NCBI GenBank assembly: GCA_964019135.1
Contig: OZ025257.1
Span: 26,210,352-26,274,351 of the forward strand
Direction: 5' to 3'
Origin: Arenicola marina
Taxonomy: Eukaryota > Annelida > Polychaeta > Arenicolidae
DNA length: 64,000 nucleotides
The notes beneath the pieces are model-generated. The model had not been told where the DNA came from, made no database searches, and was given only the letters and a program-made list of their open reading frames with translations. The first letter of the stretch is position 1; every line of letters starts with the position of its first letter. Below are positions 30,526 through 41,010 of this stretch, in pieces. Made by a program: the position numbers and the translations under genes.

Positions 30526-33500
30526 TTAACTATCATAGCGATTGGGCCTCTTCACATGGCGTCCACATCTGGTGCGGTAGACACCTGGTTCATCAGCTGT
30601 AGGATCAGTAGGCCCTGTTGATGCACTATCATGGTCAGCTGATGGTGGTTGGCTCGGTACCGCTCCAGACCCTTCACCCTGCGGATCCGCAGGTGGATAC
30701 CCGGGATCTGCTTGACCATCAGGCAGGTCTACCGTGTCCGAGAAGCGAAGTCTTTTCGGCGGGGCGGGGATGTCCCTGATGTGTCGTCGATTCCTCCTCA
30801 GACAGCTACCCTGTTCGGTCGAGACGAGATACGATCGCGGCTCGTTACACTTCTGCTGGATGGAAGCGGGTTCCCATTGCTTAGATCTGGGGTTCCGGAT
30901 CGTGACTGCTTGACCTGGAATGAGAGGTGATAAATCATGAGCAGTATGGTTATGATGATTGCTCTGCTGCTCTTGCCTTTGCTGAAGTCTTGCTTGAATG
31001 ATGTCCCGGTTGTAATGAGGGTTCCTGACTTTCATGGGTAGATTCCCCTGAATCCTTCTGTTGAACAAAAGTTCAGCTGGACTGGGTATGACACAGTCAA
31101 TCGGGGTAGTTCTCAGGCATAGGAGAGCTAACTCTGGGTCCAGATTGCTACTCCTGGCTTTGACCAAAGCATGTTTCACCGATTGGATTGTGCGTTCGAT
31201 GAAGCCGTTTGATTGAGCATAATGAGGTGATGATGTTATATGGTCGAACTCCCAGGTCCTAGCAAATTCATGGTATTGGCTGCTATCAAAATGGCGACCA
31301 TTGTCACTAACGATTCGTTCAGGAATGCCATGCTCACCAAACAACTGCTTGGTGATATCAACCACCGCCTGGCTCGTGCATTGGCCTCGAACTTCTCGAA
31401 CAAACGGGTACTTCGAGTAATAATCACCAACAATTAGGAAAGTTTTGTTGTCAAAAAAGAACAGATCAGTTGCGAGTACCTGCCAAGCCCGTGTCGGGAT
31501 CTCGTGCGGCTGAAGTGACTCCGCAGGTTGAGACTTCTTATGCTCTTGACACGTACTGCACTGGATCACGATTCGGTCGATGTCCTCATTAATGTTAGAC
31601 CAGAAAACACAGGTCCTGGCACGTAACTTCGATTTCTCGGCTCCTTGGTGACCCGCGTGCAACTTCTCAAGGATTTCCTGTTGCATGGATGTTGGTATGA
31701 CTATTCGCTCACCTTTGATTACGAGCCCGTCCTCAGCCGAAAGTTCATCTCTGTACGCCCAAAAGCGTCGAAGGGGGCCTGGTAGCTCCTTCCTCGTGAC
31801 TGGCCACCCTTCAATCACTACTTCTCGAAGCGCTGAAATGACTGCATCGTGCTTGGTTTCCCTCTTGAGCTGTTCTAGTTTCGCTGTGCTAAACTGAACG
31901 AAGGCTACTCTGACGTCTGAGTCGATGGATTTGCTATCCTGAGATGAGGGTAAGCGGGAAAGACTATCTGCCAAGATCATATGCTTACCAGCTTTGTAGC
32001 GGATGTTTACATCGTATCCTTGCAATCGTAAGAGCATACGCTGTAGTCTGGGTGGTGCTGCTGTGAGGTTTTTCAAGGAGATCATCTCGAGTGGCTTATG
32101 ATCGCTTTCTACAGTAAAAGGCTTACCGTAAACATACGTATGAAATCGTTCACACCCGAAGACGACAGCGAGAAGCTCCCTCTCGATGTTGGCATATCTT
32201 TGCTCCGTCGAGGTCAAAGATTTGGAGGCAAAGGCTATGGGCCGGTTGTCCTGCAGCAGCGCCGCGCCCAGTCCTCTTGAAGATGCATCCACCTGTATAA
32301 CCGTTTCCTTTCGAGGATCGAAGTATGTGAGAGTGGTCCCTGTACATAGTAAGGCTTTGAGTATATCGAAGGACCTCTGGTGACTTGCACACCACTCAAA
32401 TTCGACGTCCTTCTTCAGAAGGTCACGTAACTGTGCTGCGTGCTGGGAGAGATTAGGCATGAAAGAAGACATGTATGTGACGATGCCTAAAAATTCCTCC
32501 AGTTCCGTCTTGTTTGAAGGGGCATGAAGGGACTTAATAGCGTCAACTTTCTCGGGGTTGGGATGCACACCATTCTCGTCAAAGACAAGCCCAAAAAAAG
32601 TCATGTTTTTCTCTTTTATCTGGCTTTTGCTGCTGTTAAATACCAAACCGTTATGTGCAGCTACTCTCATCAGGTTGTGCAAATTGGCGTCGTGGTCAGC
32701 TTCAGTCTTCCCATAGACAGCGACGTCATCCGCTATCCCGGTCACTCCGGGACACTGCTCCAGGATCTGGTCCATGCGCTGCTGGAAGACATCTTGACTC
32801 ATTTTCAACCCGAACGGCATTCTGTGAAAACAAAAGCGACCAAAAGGTGAATTAAAAGTCGTAAGTAGTCGCGATTAAGGATCAAGATCCACGGACCAAT
32901 ATCCGTTCTTCGCATCGAGTTTCGAAAAGAACTTTGACCCAGCAAGTTCATGGGTCATCTCCTCCAGGGTTGGCCTTCTGTGATGACATCTCTTGATAGA
33001 CTTGTTAAGGTCCTTGGGGTCTATACAGATCCGGAGCTGCCCATTACTCTTGCGACTGTACGCAAGGCTGCTTACCCAGTCTGTGGGCTCATCCACCTTC
33101 CGGATCACTCCTAGCTTGACCATGTTGTCCAACTCTGCCTTGATCTCGTCTTTCATCTGGATTGGACACTTGCGAGGAGCATGTATAACAGGTTCAACGA
33201 GGGGGTCTGTGATTATCCGATAACTTCCAGGAAAGTGACCTATCCGGTCGAATTGCTCGGGATACAGTTCCACAAGATGTGATGCCGATTCGACTCTCGG
33301 ACAACTGGTCGACTGGTGTGTGGTGGTCTCTATATTACAGTGCAAGGTAATCAGACTCAATAATCTTGAACTGGGCAGACCCAGAATCGCGGGACCATTA
33401 ATGTCAACAACATAGAACTTCTCTTCGTGCCAGTCACTTTGATTATGCTGACAAGGGAGAGACAAAACTCCAAAATGCTTGATTTGACCACCGTTATACG

Positions 33501-34083
33501 CTGTGAGTAGGGTTTCACTATTTTCCAGAGAGCCTACCCTTGGGAATCCTTCCGCGTTGAGTTGCGATGGGAACATTTTCCGAAAGATTCTTACTGGGAG
33601 TGTGTTCCCTTGGGCTCCCGTATCAATCTTTACCTGTAGATTTGCTGATAGATGGGGTCTGTCAGGCAATCGAATGTTGATTTTTGTGAATACCTCTTCT
33701 CTTCCATCGCCGGTCGTATTTATCTCAGAAAAGGATAAGTCACTGAATGGGTGAGATAAATCGATTGTTTGAACATTATGACGTGAATCTTGATGATCAT
33801 TGTGACGAGGAGCTAGGCGATGAGGAGACTTGTAAGTTTGCCTGGTCGACATTCTGGGGTTGTAACGGGAATTCGACCTTGACCTATCACTTGGTGGTGT
33901 CTTCCTGGACCGACACACCTTGGCCCAGTGATTTGGCTTGTTACATATTCTGCAAAAGGATCCATAGGCTGGACAACTGTCTTTATCTTTCCGTGGATGG
34001 GATCCTCCACAATGAAAACATGCCGCCTTCGACGGATAAGTCTTCCTAATTGAGTTCATAGCAGTAGTACCTTGGCTCGACAT
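30526..34083 (-). pseudogene. pol ORF of the gypsy element with one in-frame stop
   Basis: Starts MSSQGTTAMN at 34083. Domains in order: two zinc knuckles (CFHCGG...C, CRICNKPNHWAKVC), aspartic protease (VKIDTGAQGN), RT (PTDWVSSLAY, LRICIDPKDLN, then MPFGLKMSQDVF, GIADDVAVYG), RNase H (VIQVDASSRGLGAAL), integrase zinc region (HAGHQG...CSTCQ) and DDE core (LATDLFFF, IVSDNGRHF, NGFIER), ending TRCGRHVKRPNRYDS. A TAA at 32875-32877 interrupts the RT between fingers and palm; both halves are in the same frame, so this is a nonsense mutation and not a frameshift. Confidence 0.9.
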
Positions 34084-34086
34084 AGT

Positions 34087-34626
34087 TTAGGTTTCAGCTA
34101 ATTGCAGCATATGACTAATTGAAGCTTCATGAGTGCGGCCCAACTCTATAACATTGTCAATTGTAAAACCTATTTCTTTTCCCAAAAGTTCCTTTTGAAG
34201 CTCACGGTGCTTTGTCCCGATTATGACTTGCTCAATAATGCTCTCGTTAGACTCTTGTTCGTCTCTGAAACTACACTTTTGAGCCTGAAGCTTACATCTT
34301 GACACAGTATCGTCGATAGTCTCATTTTCTGTCTGCCTATACTTCTGCAGATAGAATCTTGCAAGTCTGAAATTGTGTTTGGGGTCTAATTGTTCCTCAA
34401 ACTTCTTCCACACTTTATCAGGGTCTTTGGCGTCTGTTTCACTCAGACTCCACGAGTTAAACTTTTTCAACCCTTCCTCTCCGGCTAAGAGTAAAATATG
34501 GTCAACTTGCTTTTCCTTTTTAATGTCTTTCACGGAAAAATATAGTTGACATCGCTGTTTAAACATTTTAAATGCTGTTGCAATATCGGAACAAGTCCAG
34601 TCCAACCTGGGGGTTACGTCAGCCAT
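34087..34626 (-). CDS. gag capsid-like ORF of the gypsy element
   Basis: Likely start is the Met of MADVTPRLDWTC at 34626; the frame is open further upstream. Retrotransposon-gag capsid features include the AFKMFKQRCQLYF helix, LLLAGEEG and a QKYRQTENETIDDTVSRCK stretch. Ends in TAA at 34087-34089. The pol ORF starts two codons later in the same frame, so this stop is either a readthrough or reinitiation point, or a disabling mutation. Confidence 0.82.
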   Translation of the reverse strand: MADVTPRLDWTCSDIATAFKMFKQRCQLYFSVKDIKKEKQVDHILLLAGEEGLKKFNSWSLSETDAKDPDKVWKKFEEQLDPKHNFRLARFYLQKYRQTENETIDDTVSRCKLQAQKCSFRDEQESNESIIEQVIIGTKHRELQKELLGKEIGFTIDNVIELGRTHEASISHMLQLAET

Positions 34627-35136
34627 CTTTGTATCACGTGGTTCCCTTGTGAGGTCAGTTCGACGTTTCCTTGGCACAGAATATAGATGAACAAGAGAAC
34701 CAGCGTACCGGCCGTTTGACGTTAGCGTCCTTGACCCTCCGACAACAGTGTCCTTCACCTTAACTCAGACAGTCTATGGCCACTGTAAACACATGCGTCT
34801 GCACCATAAATACACCTTGCATTCCAGCTATGCTTATCTCTGTGAAGAAGATGCAGTGAAATACTTTAGAAAGTTCCTAAGGTATTGGCACATTACCGTT
34901 TGTTTTGGTCAGAACACGTGTTTTCCATTCAGACTGAGTTTTGTCAACGTGGCTGTTCCGTCCATGCCGGCTTGAAGTCTTGCATGCTTCCGCTATGACG
35001 CGTCGTTCTGTCTGTCAGAAATGTACCGGTGTTTTTCTGGCTTCAAATTCTTCACCTAGGCGTTGACACAGGTTTTCATACGAAGAATTTGATAACTTCA
35101 TAGTTGAGGCTTGAAAGTTTCACCCGGCTGCCACCA

Positions 35137-35337
35137 GGTCATCCTTCGGAGCTCAGAGACAACACGTCTTGTAGTCTGCGTGTCATTTATTGGAATGCCG
35201 GATAATAGTAGTTCATGTGACAGTGCGATGGTGCGTAGGAATATACCGGTACTATTTACTGATTGAGGGATGTAAAGCTGCGATGAATAAAGTAGTTCCT
35301 AATTATATAAGCATGTAATTGAATACATATCGTCACA
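35137..35337 (-). repeat. 5' LTR of the gypsy element
   Basis: 201 bases; on the minus strand begins TGTGACGATATG. Followed downstream (lower coordinates) by the TGG of the primer-binding site at 35136. Confidence 0.9.
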
Positions 35338-35545
35338 GCATGGACTCATCTGAGGACATTTTACCAGTACTATTAACTCTTCGTCCAATAATATTGACTC
35401 AAGATATGCCATTTGCGAAATACATTTCATACCATGAAGATGAATATAATTGAGTTTAAACCACCTGAGAATCACAGTCCGTAAACATGCCCTCGCGCCC
35501 CAAACAACAACGAGCAAATCCCTGCGCCACAACAGTCATGGAGCA
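35338..35545 (-). pseudogene. 5' continuation of the split LINE, minus strand
   Basis: After the GCATG target duplication the minus strand continues the LINE frame: an ATG at 35357-35359 (MSSDESM) leads through the insertion site into LRQFGGVTPN at 30214. The gypsy element thus landed just inside the LINE ORF2 start. How far the LINE 5' end extends beyond about 35545 is unclear. Confidence 0.7.
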
Positions 35546-35925
35546 CAAAATACAACAGCTCAAAACAGACAAACACGAAACATATTTACAGAGAGTGTGA
35601 ACGCGAAGTACCACAGTCACAGTTAATACATGTGGGTTCGGTGGTATTGAATTATGTCATAGAACGATAATGGGTGGGAGAGGACCCAGAACCTACCCCG
35701 AGACTAGGCACCCGTGTTACGTCCGGCCTGGGATGCTCGAGGTGGGTTGGGGGGGTGGGGTAATGGGCGTCACATATGGATTGACTTAGTTGTATTTGGG
35801 GGTGGGGCTGGGCGTAAACAACGCGGGCGTCTTATATTATACATCATACAGTATACAGTAACATACCATACATTGTCTCTAGTTTAACCTACCAAATGGG
35901 TGCAGAACCCTTAGGTTTTGGGAGT
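35546..35925. other. Non-coding between LINE 5' part and ORF1-like gene
   Basis: No coding signal. Contains a G-rich stretch at 35740-35810. It may be the LINE's ORF1-ORF2 spacer if the ORF at 35926-36670 belongs to the same element. Confidence 0.4.
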
Positions 35926-36670
35926 TTAAGTGTCCAGGATGGCTCGGTGTTTATGTTCTCGCAGCGCCGATTCGACCGCCGCTTCTAGCAGCTTGAAGCT
36001 GTCCCTCTTTGATGTTTTCTCTGCGAAGCGCCTGGTGATAACGATGATGACGTTGTCGATGTTATGGCGCCTCAGAATGTATCGCACGTGGCGGCCGGTC
36101 CCATGGTCGCCATCGTCATTCCATCCCTCCTGGTTGTTGGCGAGGCGGTAGGCTACGATGTTATGCATCGCCATGGCCCGCTTCGGGTCCAGCAGCAGGC
36201 GGTGCTGAGTCATCCTCACATCCTGGAGCGTCTCGACGGGGGCGATCGTGGCGTAGGCTGTGGCTCCTTTTTCCGTGATTAGTTCTCCCAGAATTTGTTC
36301 CGGTGCATCAGATGCTTCTTCTTCCCTTTGCTGAGGTGAGAGGCTCATCAGATCGTTGGCCGATATTGTGGTCAAATCAGGCTTTTGTCGTTCGTTATTG
36401 ATGTATAACGCGTCATTGGTCACCCGGGTCTGAATACGGTGGGGGGCAGCCTTATCCCTGGCCGCCTGCGCACGTTCGCCGTACTCTCGCCGCCTCTCAT
36501 AGATATCCGTGGGGTAATGCGGGGTGATCTTAATGAGGTCTTTACCCCTTGGAAGTTTCTTTCGAGAGAATTCGAATAACTGATCTACGTCTTTTTGGGA
36601 AGTGAGCCTTGCCACTATGACTCGCGGGCGAGTATGGCTACCTTTGTAACCCAGACGATGACACGAGACC
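35926..36670 (-). CDS. LINE ORF1-like protein with C-terminal IMPACT/UPF0029-like domain
   Basis: Minus-strand ORF ending in a stop at 35926-35928. The first part (CHRLGYKGSHTRPRVIVARL, FEFSRKKLPRGKDLIKITPH, YERRREYGERAQAARDK) has the look of L1-type ORF1 proteins (RRM plus C-terminal domain, nucleic-acid chaperones). The last part (MHNIVAYRLANNQEGWNDDG, DHGTGRHVRYILRRHNIDNV, IIVITRRF) matches the IMPACT/YigZ-type UPF0029 pattern (H-N-x-x-A-Y-R, DDG-x-x-G-x-G, V-x-V-x-R-x-F). The N-terminus is lost in the 48-bp minisatellite, whose frame stays open, so no reliable start exists. It may be ORF1 of the LINE downstream on this strand. Family assignment from motifs only. Confidence 0.6.
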
Positions 36671-38668
36671 GACACGTGTATGTACACCGACCTAGTCGTC
36701 TCCAGATACAGCGAGACCGACACGAGTATATACACCGACCTAGTCGTCTCCTGATACAGCGAGACCGACACGAGTATATACACCGACCCAGTCGTCTCCA
36801 GGTACAGCGAGACCGAAACGAGTATATACACTGACCCAGTCGTCTCCAGGTACAGCGAGATCGACACGTGTATATACACCGACCCGGTCGACTCCAGGTA
36901 CAGCAAGACCGACACGTGTATATACACCGACCCAGTCGTCTCCAGGTACAGCGAGACCGACACGAGTATATACACCGACCTAGTCGTCTCCAGGTACAGC
37001 GAGACCGACACGTGTATATACACCGACCTAGTCGTCTCCAGGTACAGGGAGACCGACACGTGTATATACACCGACCTAGTCGTCTCCAGGTACAGCGAGA
37101 CCGACACGTGTATATACACCGACCTAGTGGTCTCACCAGGTACAGCGAGACAGACACGTGTATATACACCGACCTAGTCGACTCCAGGTACAGCGAGACC
37201 GACACGTGTATATACACCGACCCGGTCGACTCCAGGTACAGCAAGACCGACACGTGTATATACACCGACCCGGTCGACTCCAGGTACAGCAAGACCGACA
37301 CGTGTATATACACCGACCTAGTCGTCTCCAGATACAGCGGGACCGACACGAGTGTATACACCGACCCAGTCGTCTCCAGGTACAGCGAGACCGACAAGTG
37401 TATACACACCGACCTAGTCGTCTCACCAGGTACAGCGAGACCGACAAGTGTATACACACCGACCTAGTCGTCTCCAGGTACAGCGAGACAGACACGTGTA
37501 TATACACCGACCTAGTCGACTCCAGGTACAGCAAGACCGACACGTGTATATACACCGACCCGGTCGACTCCAGGTACAGCAAGACCGACACGTGTATATA
37601 CACCGACCCGGTCGACTCCAGGTACAGCAAGACCGACACGTGTATATACACCGACCTAGTCGTCTCCAGATACAGCGAGACCGACACGAGTACATACACC
37701 GACCTAGTCGTCTCCAGGTACAGCGAGACCGACACGTGTATATACACCGACCCAGTCGTCTCACCAGGTACAGCGAGACCGACAAGTGTATACACACCGA
37801 CCTAGTCGTCTCCAGGTACAGCGAGACAGACACGTGTATATACACCGACCTAGTCGACTCCAGGTACAGCAAGACTGACACGTGTATATACACCGACCTA
37901 GTCGTCTCACCAGATACAGCGAGACCGACACGTGCATATACACTGACCCAGTCGTCTCCAGATACAGCGAGACCGACACGTGTATATACCCCGACCCGGT
38001 CGTCTCACCACGTACAGCGAGACAGACACGTGTATATACACCGACCTAGTCGACTCCAGGTACAGCAAGACTGACACGTGTATATACACCGACCCAGTCG
38101 TCTCACCAGATACAGCGAGACCGACACGTGCATATACACTGACCCAGTCGTCTCCAGATACAGCGAGACCGACACGTGTATATACCCCGACCCGGTCGTC
38201 TCACCACGTACAGCGAGTCCGACACGTGTATATACACCGACCTAGTCGTCTCCAGGTACAGCGAGACCGACACGTGTATATACACCGACCTAGTCGTCTC
38301 CAGGTACAGCGAGACAGACACGTGTATATACACCGACCCGGTCGACCCCAGGTACAGCAAGACCGACACGTGTATATACACCGACCTAGTCGTCTCCAGG
38401 TACAGGGAGACCGACACGTGTATATACCCCGACCCGGTCGTCTCACCAGGTACAGCGAGTCCGACACGTGTATATACACCGACCTAGTCGTCTCCAGGTA
38501 CAGCGAGACTGACACGTGTATATACACCGACCTAGTCGACTCCAGGTACAGGGAGACCGACACGTGTATATACACCGACCCGGTCGACTCCAGGTACAGC
38601 GAGACCGACACGTGTATATACACCGACCCAGTCGACTCCAGGTACAGCGAGACCGACACGTGTATATG
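36665..38668. repeat. 48-bp minisatellite, ~2 kb, with higher-order structure
   Basis: About 40 units of 48 bases. Each unit has GAGACCGACACGTGTATATA, then CACCGACCTAGTCGTCTCC and AGGTACAGC. Subtypes: GTCGTCTCC versus GTCGACTCC (the latter usually followed by AGCAAGACC), AGATACAG versus AGGTACAG, and a 50-base type with two extra bases (CTCACCAGG) at 37131, 37421, 37759 and on. Spacings of 290 and 338 equal six and seven units plus two bases. Being 16 codons long, the repeat opens long ORFs on both strands; these are artefacts. Confidence 0.97.
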
Positions 38669-38799
38669 ACAATGACAACCGCATTGTAGTATGGTCACAT
38701 TTAGTAAAACACGGAAGCCTTGATTGTAATAACCGGAGTTACAAACGGTTTTATGATAATATTTTACACGAAACCGAGGATAATTAAAATTTAAAATAG

Positions 38800-39310
38800 A
38801 TCGGGAAAACGCTCCTTCTCCTCACGCACACCCAGGGCAATTACCCTCTCCCCTTCACAAACTCCAGAAGGCTCTCCCTCACATAGTCCCAGAACGTACC
38901 CCCTTACACCCATCCATGACAACCACCCCTACCCCTTCACACATAGTCCGAACGGAGCCCACCCTTCTTAACATACAGCCAGCACTCCCTCCCCTCTCGC
39001 ACCCCTAGGACAACCGCCCCCTCCCCTTCACTCTCCCCCCATCATACCCTGGACGGACCTCCGCCACCCCCTCCCCCTCTCACATACAAGCACGCCCTTC
39101 CCTTGCGCACCCCCGCGACAACCACCCCCTTTCGTTCACACCCGGGCGGACCCCCTCACACGGATAAGCCCCCCTCTTCATGCACACCCAGGACCACCTC
39201 TCCTTCACACACACCCTGGACAGACCCCCGCCCCCCCCCCCCCGCCGCTTCACATGTACACAGGGCGAATAGCCCCCCCCCCACCCTTCACACGCACAAA
39301 CCTTGAGGAA
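38800..39310. repeat. Degenerate C-rich tandem repeat
   Basis: Imperfect repeats of roughly 30 bases with the theme CCCCTCCCCTTCACACACAG and CCAGGACAACC, very G-poor on the plus strand. No gene. Confidence 0.7.
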
Positions 39311-39849
39311 ACTCTATCGCATCCCACTCACACATATCCGAGACGGAGGAATAGAGGTTATTTTCCCGCCCAAATGCGATTTTCCCTCCTATCTTTCAAT
39401 GGTTAAGCGAAATTAAAAAAAATCGCGTAACCTTGACCTTTGACTTGCATCGCCCATCTACGAGGCCTGAAGATGGCCATTCCATATCTTTTGGTGAAAG
39501 TCGATATCTGAAGGCGTTCGATAGTTATCGCGTTAAGTTACTAACAGACACAGAGACAGAACCTAACCTACCGACATCAGACCAAAATCGTAGATTGCCA
39601 TGTAGAGTTTCCTTTCACATACACTGGTGATATAGGTTGTTCTATTTGGCAATTTGGCCTAGGAAGCTCGACGGTGGCTCCAACTACCGGCGCGCACTGT
39701 GGTCGAAGGCAATCAAGACGGTGGCTCCAACTAGCGGCGTGCAATGAATGTTTCTGGGCTGCGGTTGCGGAATAATACGCTGGAATTAACGCAACAAATT
39801 TAAATAATTAAGTGAGCCTATTCAAAATTCTACATATTCTTACTATTAG
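39311..39849. other. Unique sequence with one short direct repeat, no gene seen
   Basis: ACGGTGGCTCCAACTACCGG (39670-39689) recurs as ACGGTGGCTCCAACTAGCGG (39718-39737), 48 bases apart. Nothing else is recognisable. Confidence 0.5.
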
Positions 39850-40330
39850 ATAGATAGTTTATTGGTAACTTCAGGCATCAGGCCCCTCGTATAAATACAG
39901 AACACAAAAATAACATGCAACCGACTAAAACAAACTGAGTTAATTAGAGAAAATTAGGCTAAACCTGTTTTCATACTTAGTGAATGATTTTTGTATAAAC
40001 CTTGCAAAGGGATATTGTCATACAACGGTCATTTCATTAAAATATGAAACTAGTCAAGAAAAGAAATATTTTCATGTTGTAAGCAATATTTACAGATAGA
40101 TTTTTCTCCCCTGCAGTACGAACTTGACCATAGTACCCTACATCTGAATCTGGCTAAGATCTGCCGTAGTCTAAAATCCTCGAGAAGACACAAGTATGGT
40201 TCGCGTATGAGCAACTTCTTATGTTCTTTACAATTCGTCAGGTCTTACTCTGCCAGTTCTGGCAAGCGCAGTCAATTACCCTTTTGGAAAATTGTTCAAT
40301 AAAGGCCTCAGGATCTCCAGGTTGTTGCTG
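39850..40330 (-). pseudogene. 3' end remnant of a LINE, minus strand
   Basis: On the minus strand a peptide (IREPYLCLLEDFRLRQILAR, FRCRVL, CRGEKSICKYCLQHE) matches the C-terminal region of LINE ORF2 proteins, with the EPYL...R-x-x-L-x-x-x-R and Cys-rich pattern. Further on (39890-39850) come CCAATAAACTATCTATCT, that is AATAAA plus a short (ATCT) tail typical of LINE 3' ends. Only the tail of the element is present, as expected for 5' truncation. Confidence 0.7.
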
Positions 40331-40439
40331 AAACCAGGCATAGCCGAATCCATAAGAGAAAAGTAAGTGCTTGAGTTTAGAATTCTCACTATATTCTCAC
40401 TATTGTGTATAGCGATGAATAAATATGCCTGATATTTTT

Positions 40440-41010
40440 TTGGGTATAATAGATCCGCGTGAATGTTGCTCCTGCGGAAATGAACAAATCATAAAGTTAT
40501 TAAATAGTACTATAAAATAAATAAACGGATACATGTTGTGTTCATTATTTTATCGTAGTTGCTATATTGATTACAGATTTTTTGCAGATCGAAATACTAC
40601 TTTATGTATATTTTACGTGTTGTTGGGACTGGACGCCACGTTGGAAATTCTCATGATCCTTCTCTGGGTGGGGAGTAAGGTCCGGAAGGAGAATGTAACA
40701 CGTGACCGCGCTATCGGAACACAATCTCCGCATTCGGTTATGCGCTGAGCGGAGTCCGACTACTCTGCTAGCATATCCGAACTCCCCCCTGGGGAACCAC
40801 GAGAATTTCCAACATGGCGTCCAGGCCCCACACTACGCTAAATATATATAGCGTAGTATTTCTACCTGCAAAAAAATTCTAAATACTATTTTTACAACGA
40901 GAATAAAATAATATCCGTTGATTTATTTTGTATTCCTATTTAATTATCTTTATGATTTGTTCATTTCAGCAAGTTCGGTATATATTTATCCGCGGAATGT
41001 ATGAGTGCGC
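40440..41010. repeat. Imperfect inverted repeat (arms ~230-270 bp)
   Basis: The left arm (about 40440-40700) is the diverged reverse complement of the right arm (about 40780-41010). Clear matches: GAAATGAACAAATCATAAAG (from 40478) with its complement ending near 40970; ATTTTTTTGCAG-like blocks at 40575 and 40870; GGACGCCACGTTGGAAATTC (40628-40647) with GAATTTCCAACATGGCGTCC (40805-40824). The loop is about 80 bases around 40740. It could be a fold-back element or MITE pair; no transposase seen. Confidence 0.8.

Larger units (their letters stand above)
30215..35337 (-). mobile_element. Ty3/gypsy LTR retrotransposon inserted in the LINE
   Basis: Two 201-base LTRs (30215-30415 and 35137-35337, about six differences by eye) bound a minus-strand gag-pol body. 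Target duplication GCATG at 30210-30214 and 35338-35342. Directly inside the right LTR a TGGTGGCAGCCGGGTG primer-binding site starts with the expected TGG (tRNA-Leu-like 3' end; tentative). Inside the left LTR is a purine tract on the minus strand (AAAGGAGAGGGA, 30416-30427 region). The element is close to complete but carries in-frame stops, so probably inactive. RT and integrase style resemble the Mag/K02A2.6-like group; clade tentative. Confidence 0.92.

Noticed and set aside
36595..38698. Several ORFs of 100-400 codons on both strands through the 48-bp minisatellite
   Set aside because: The unit is 16 codons long and lacks stops in several frames, so ORFs are automatic. Two-base variants switch frame without consequence, which argues against coding.
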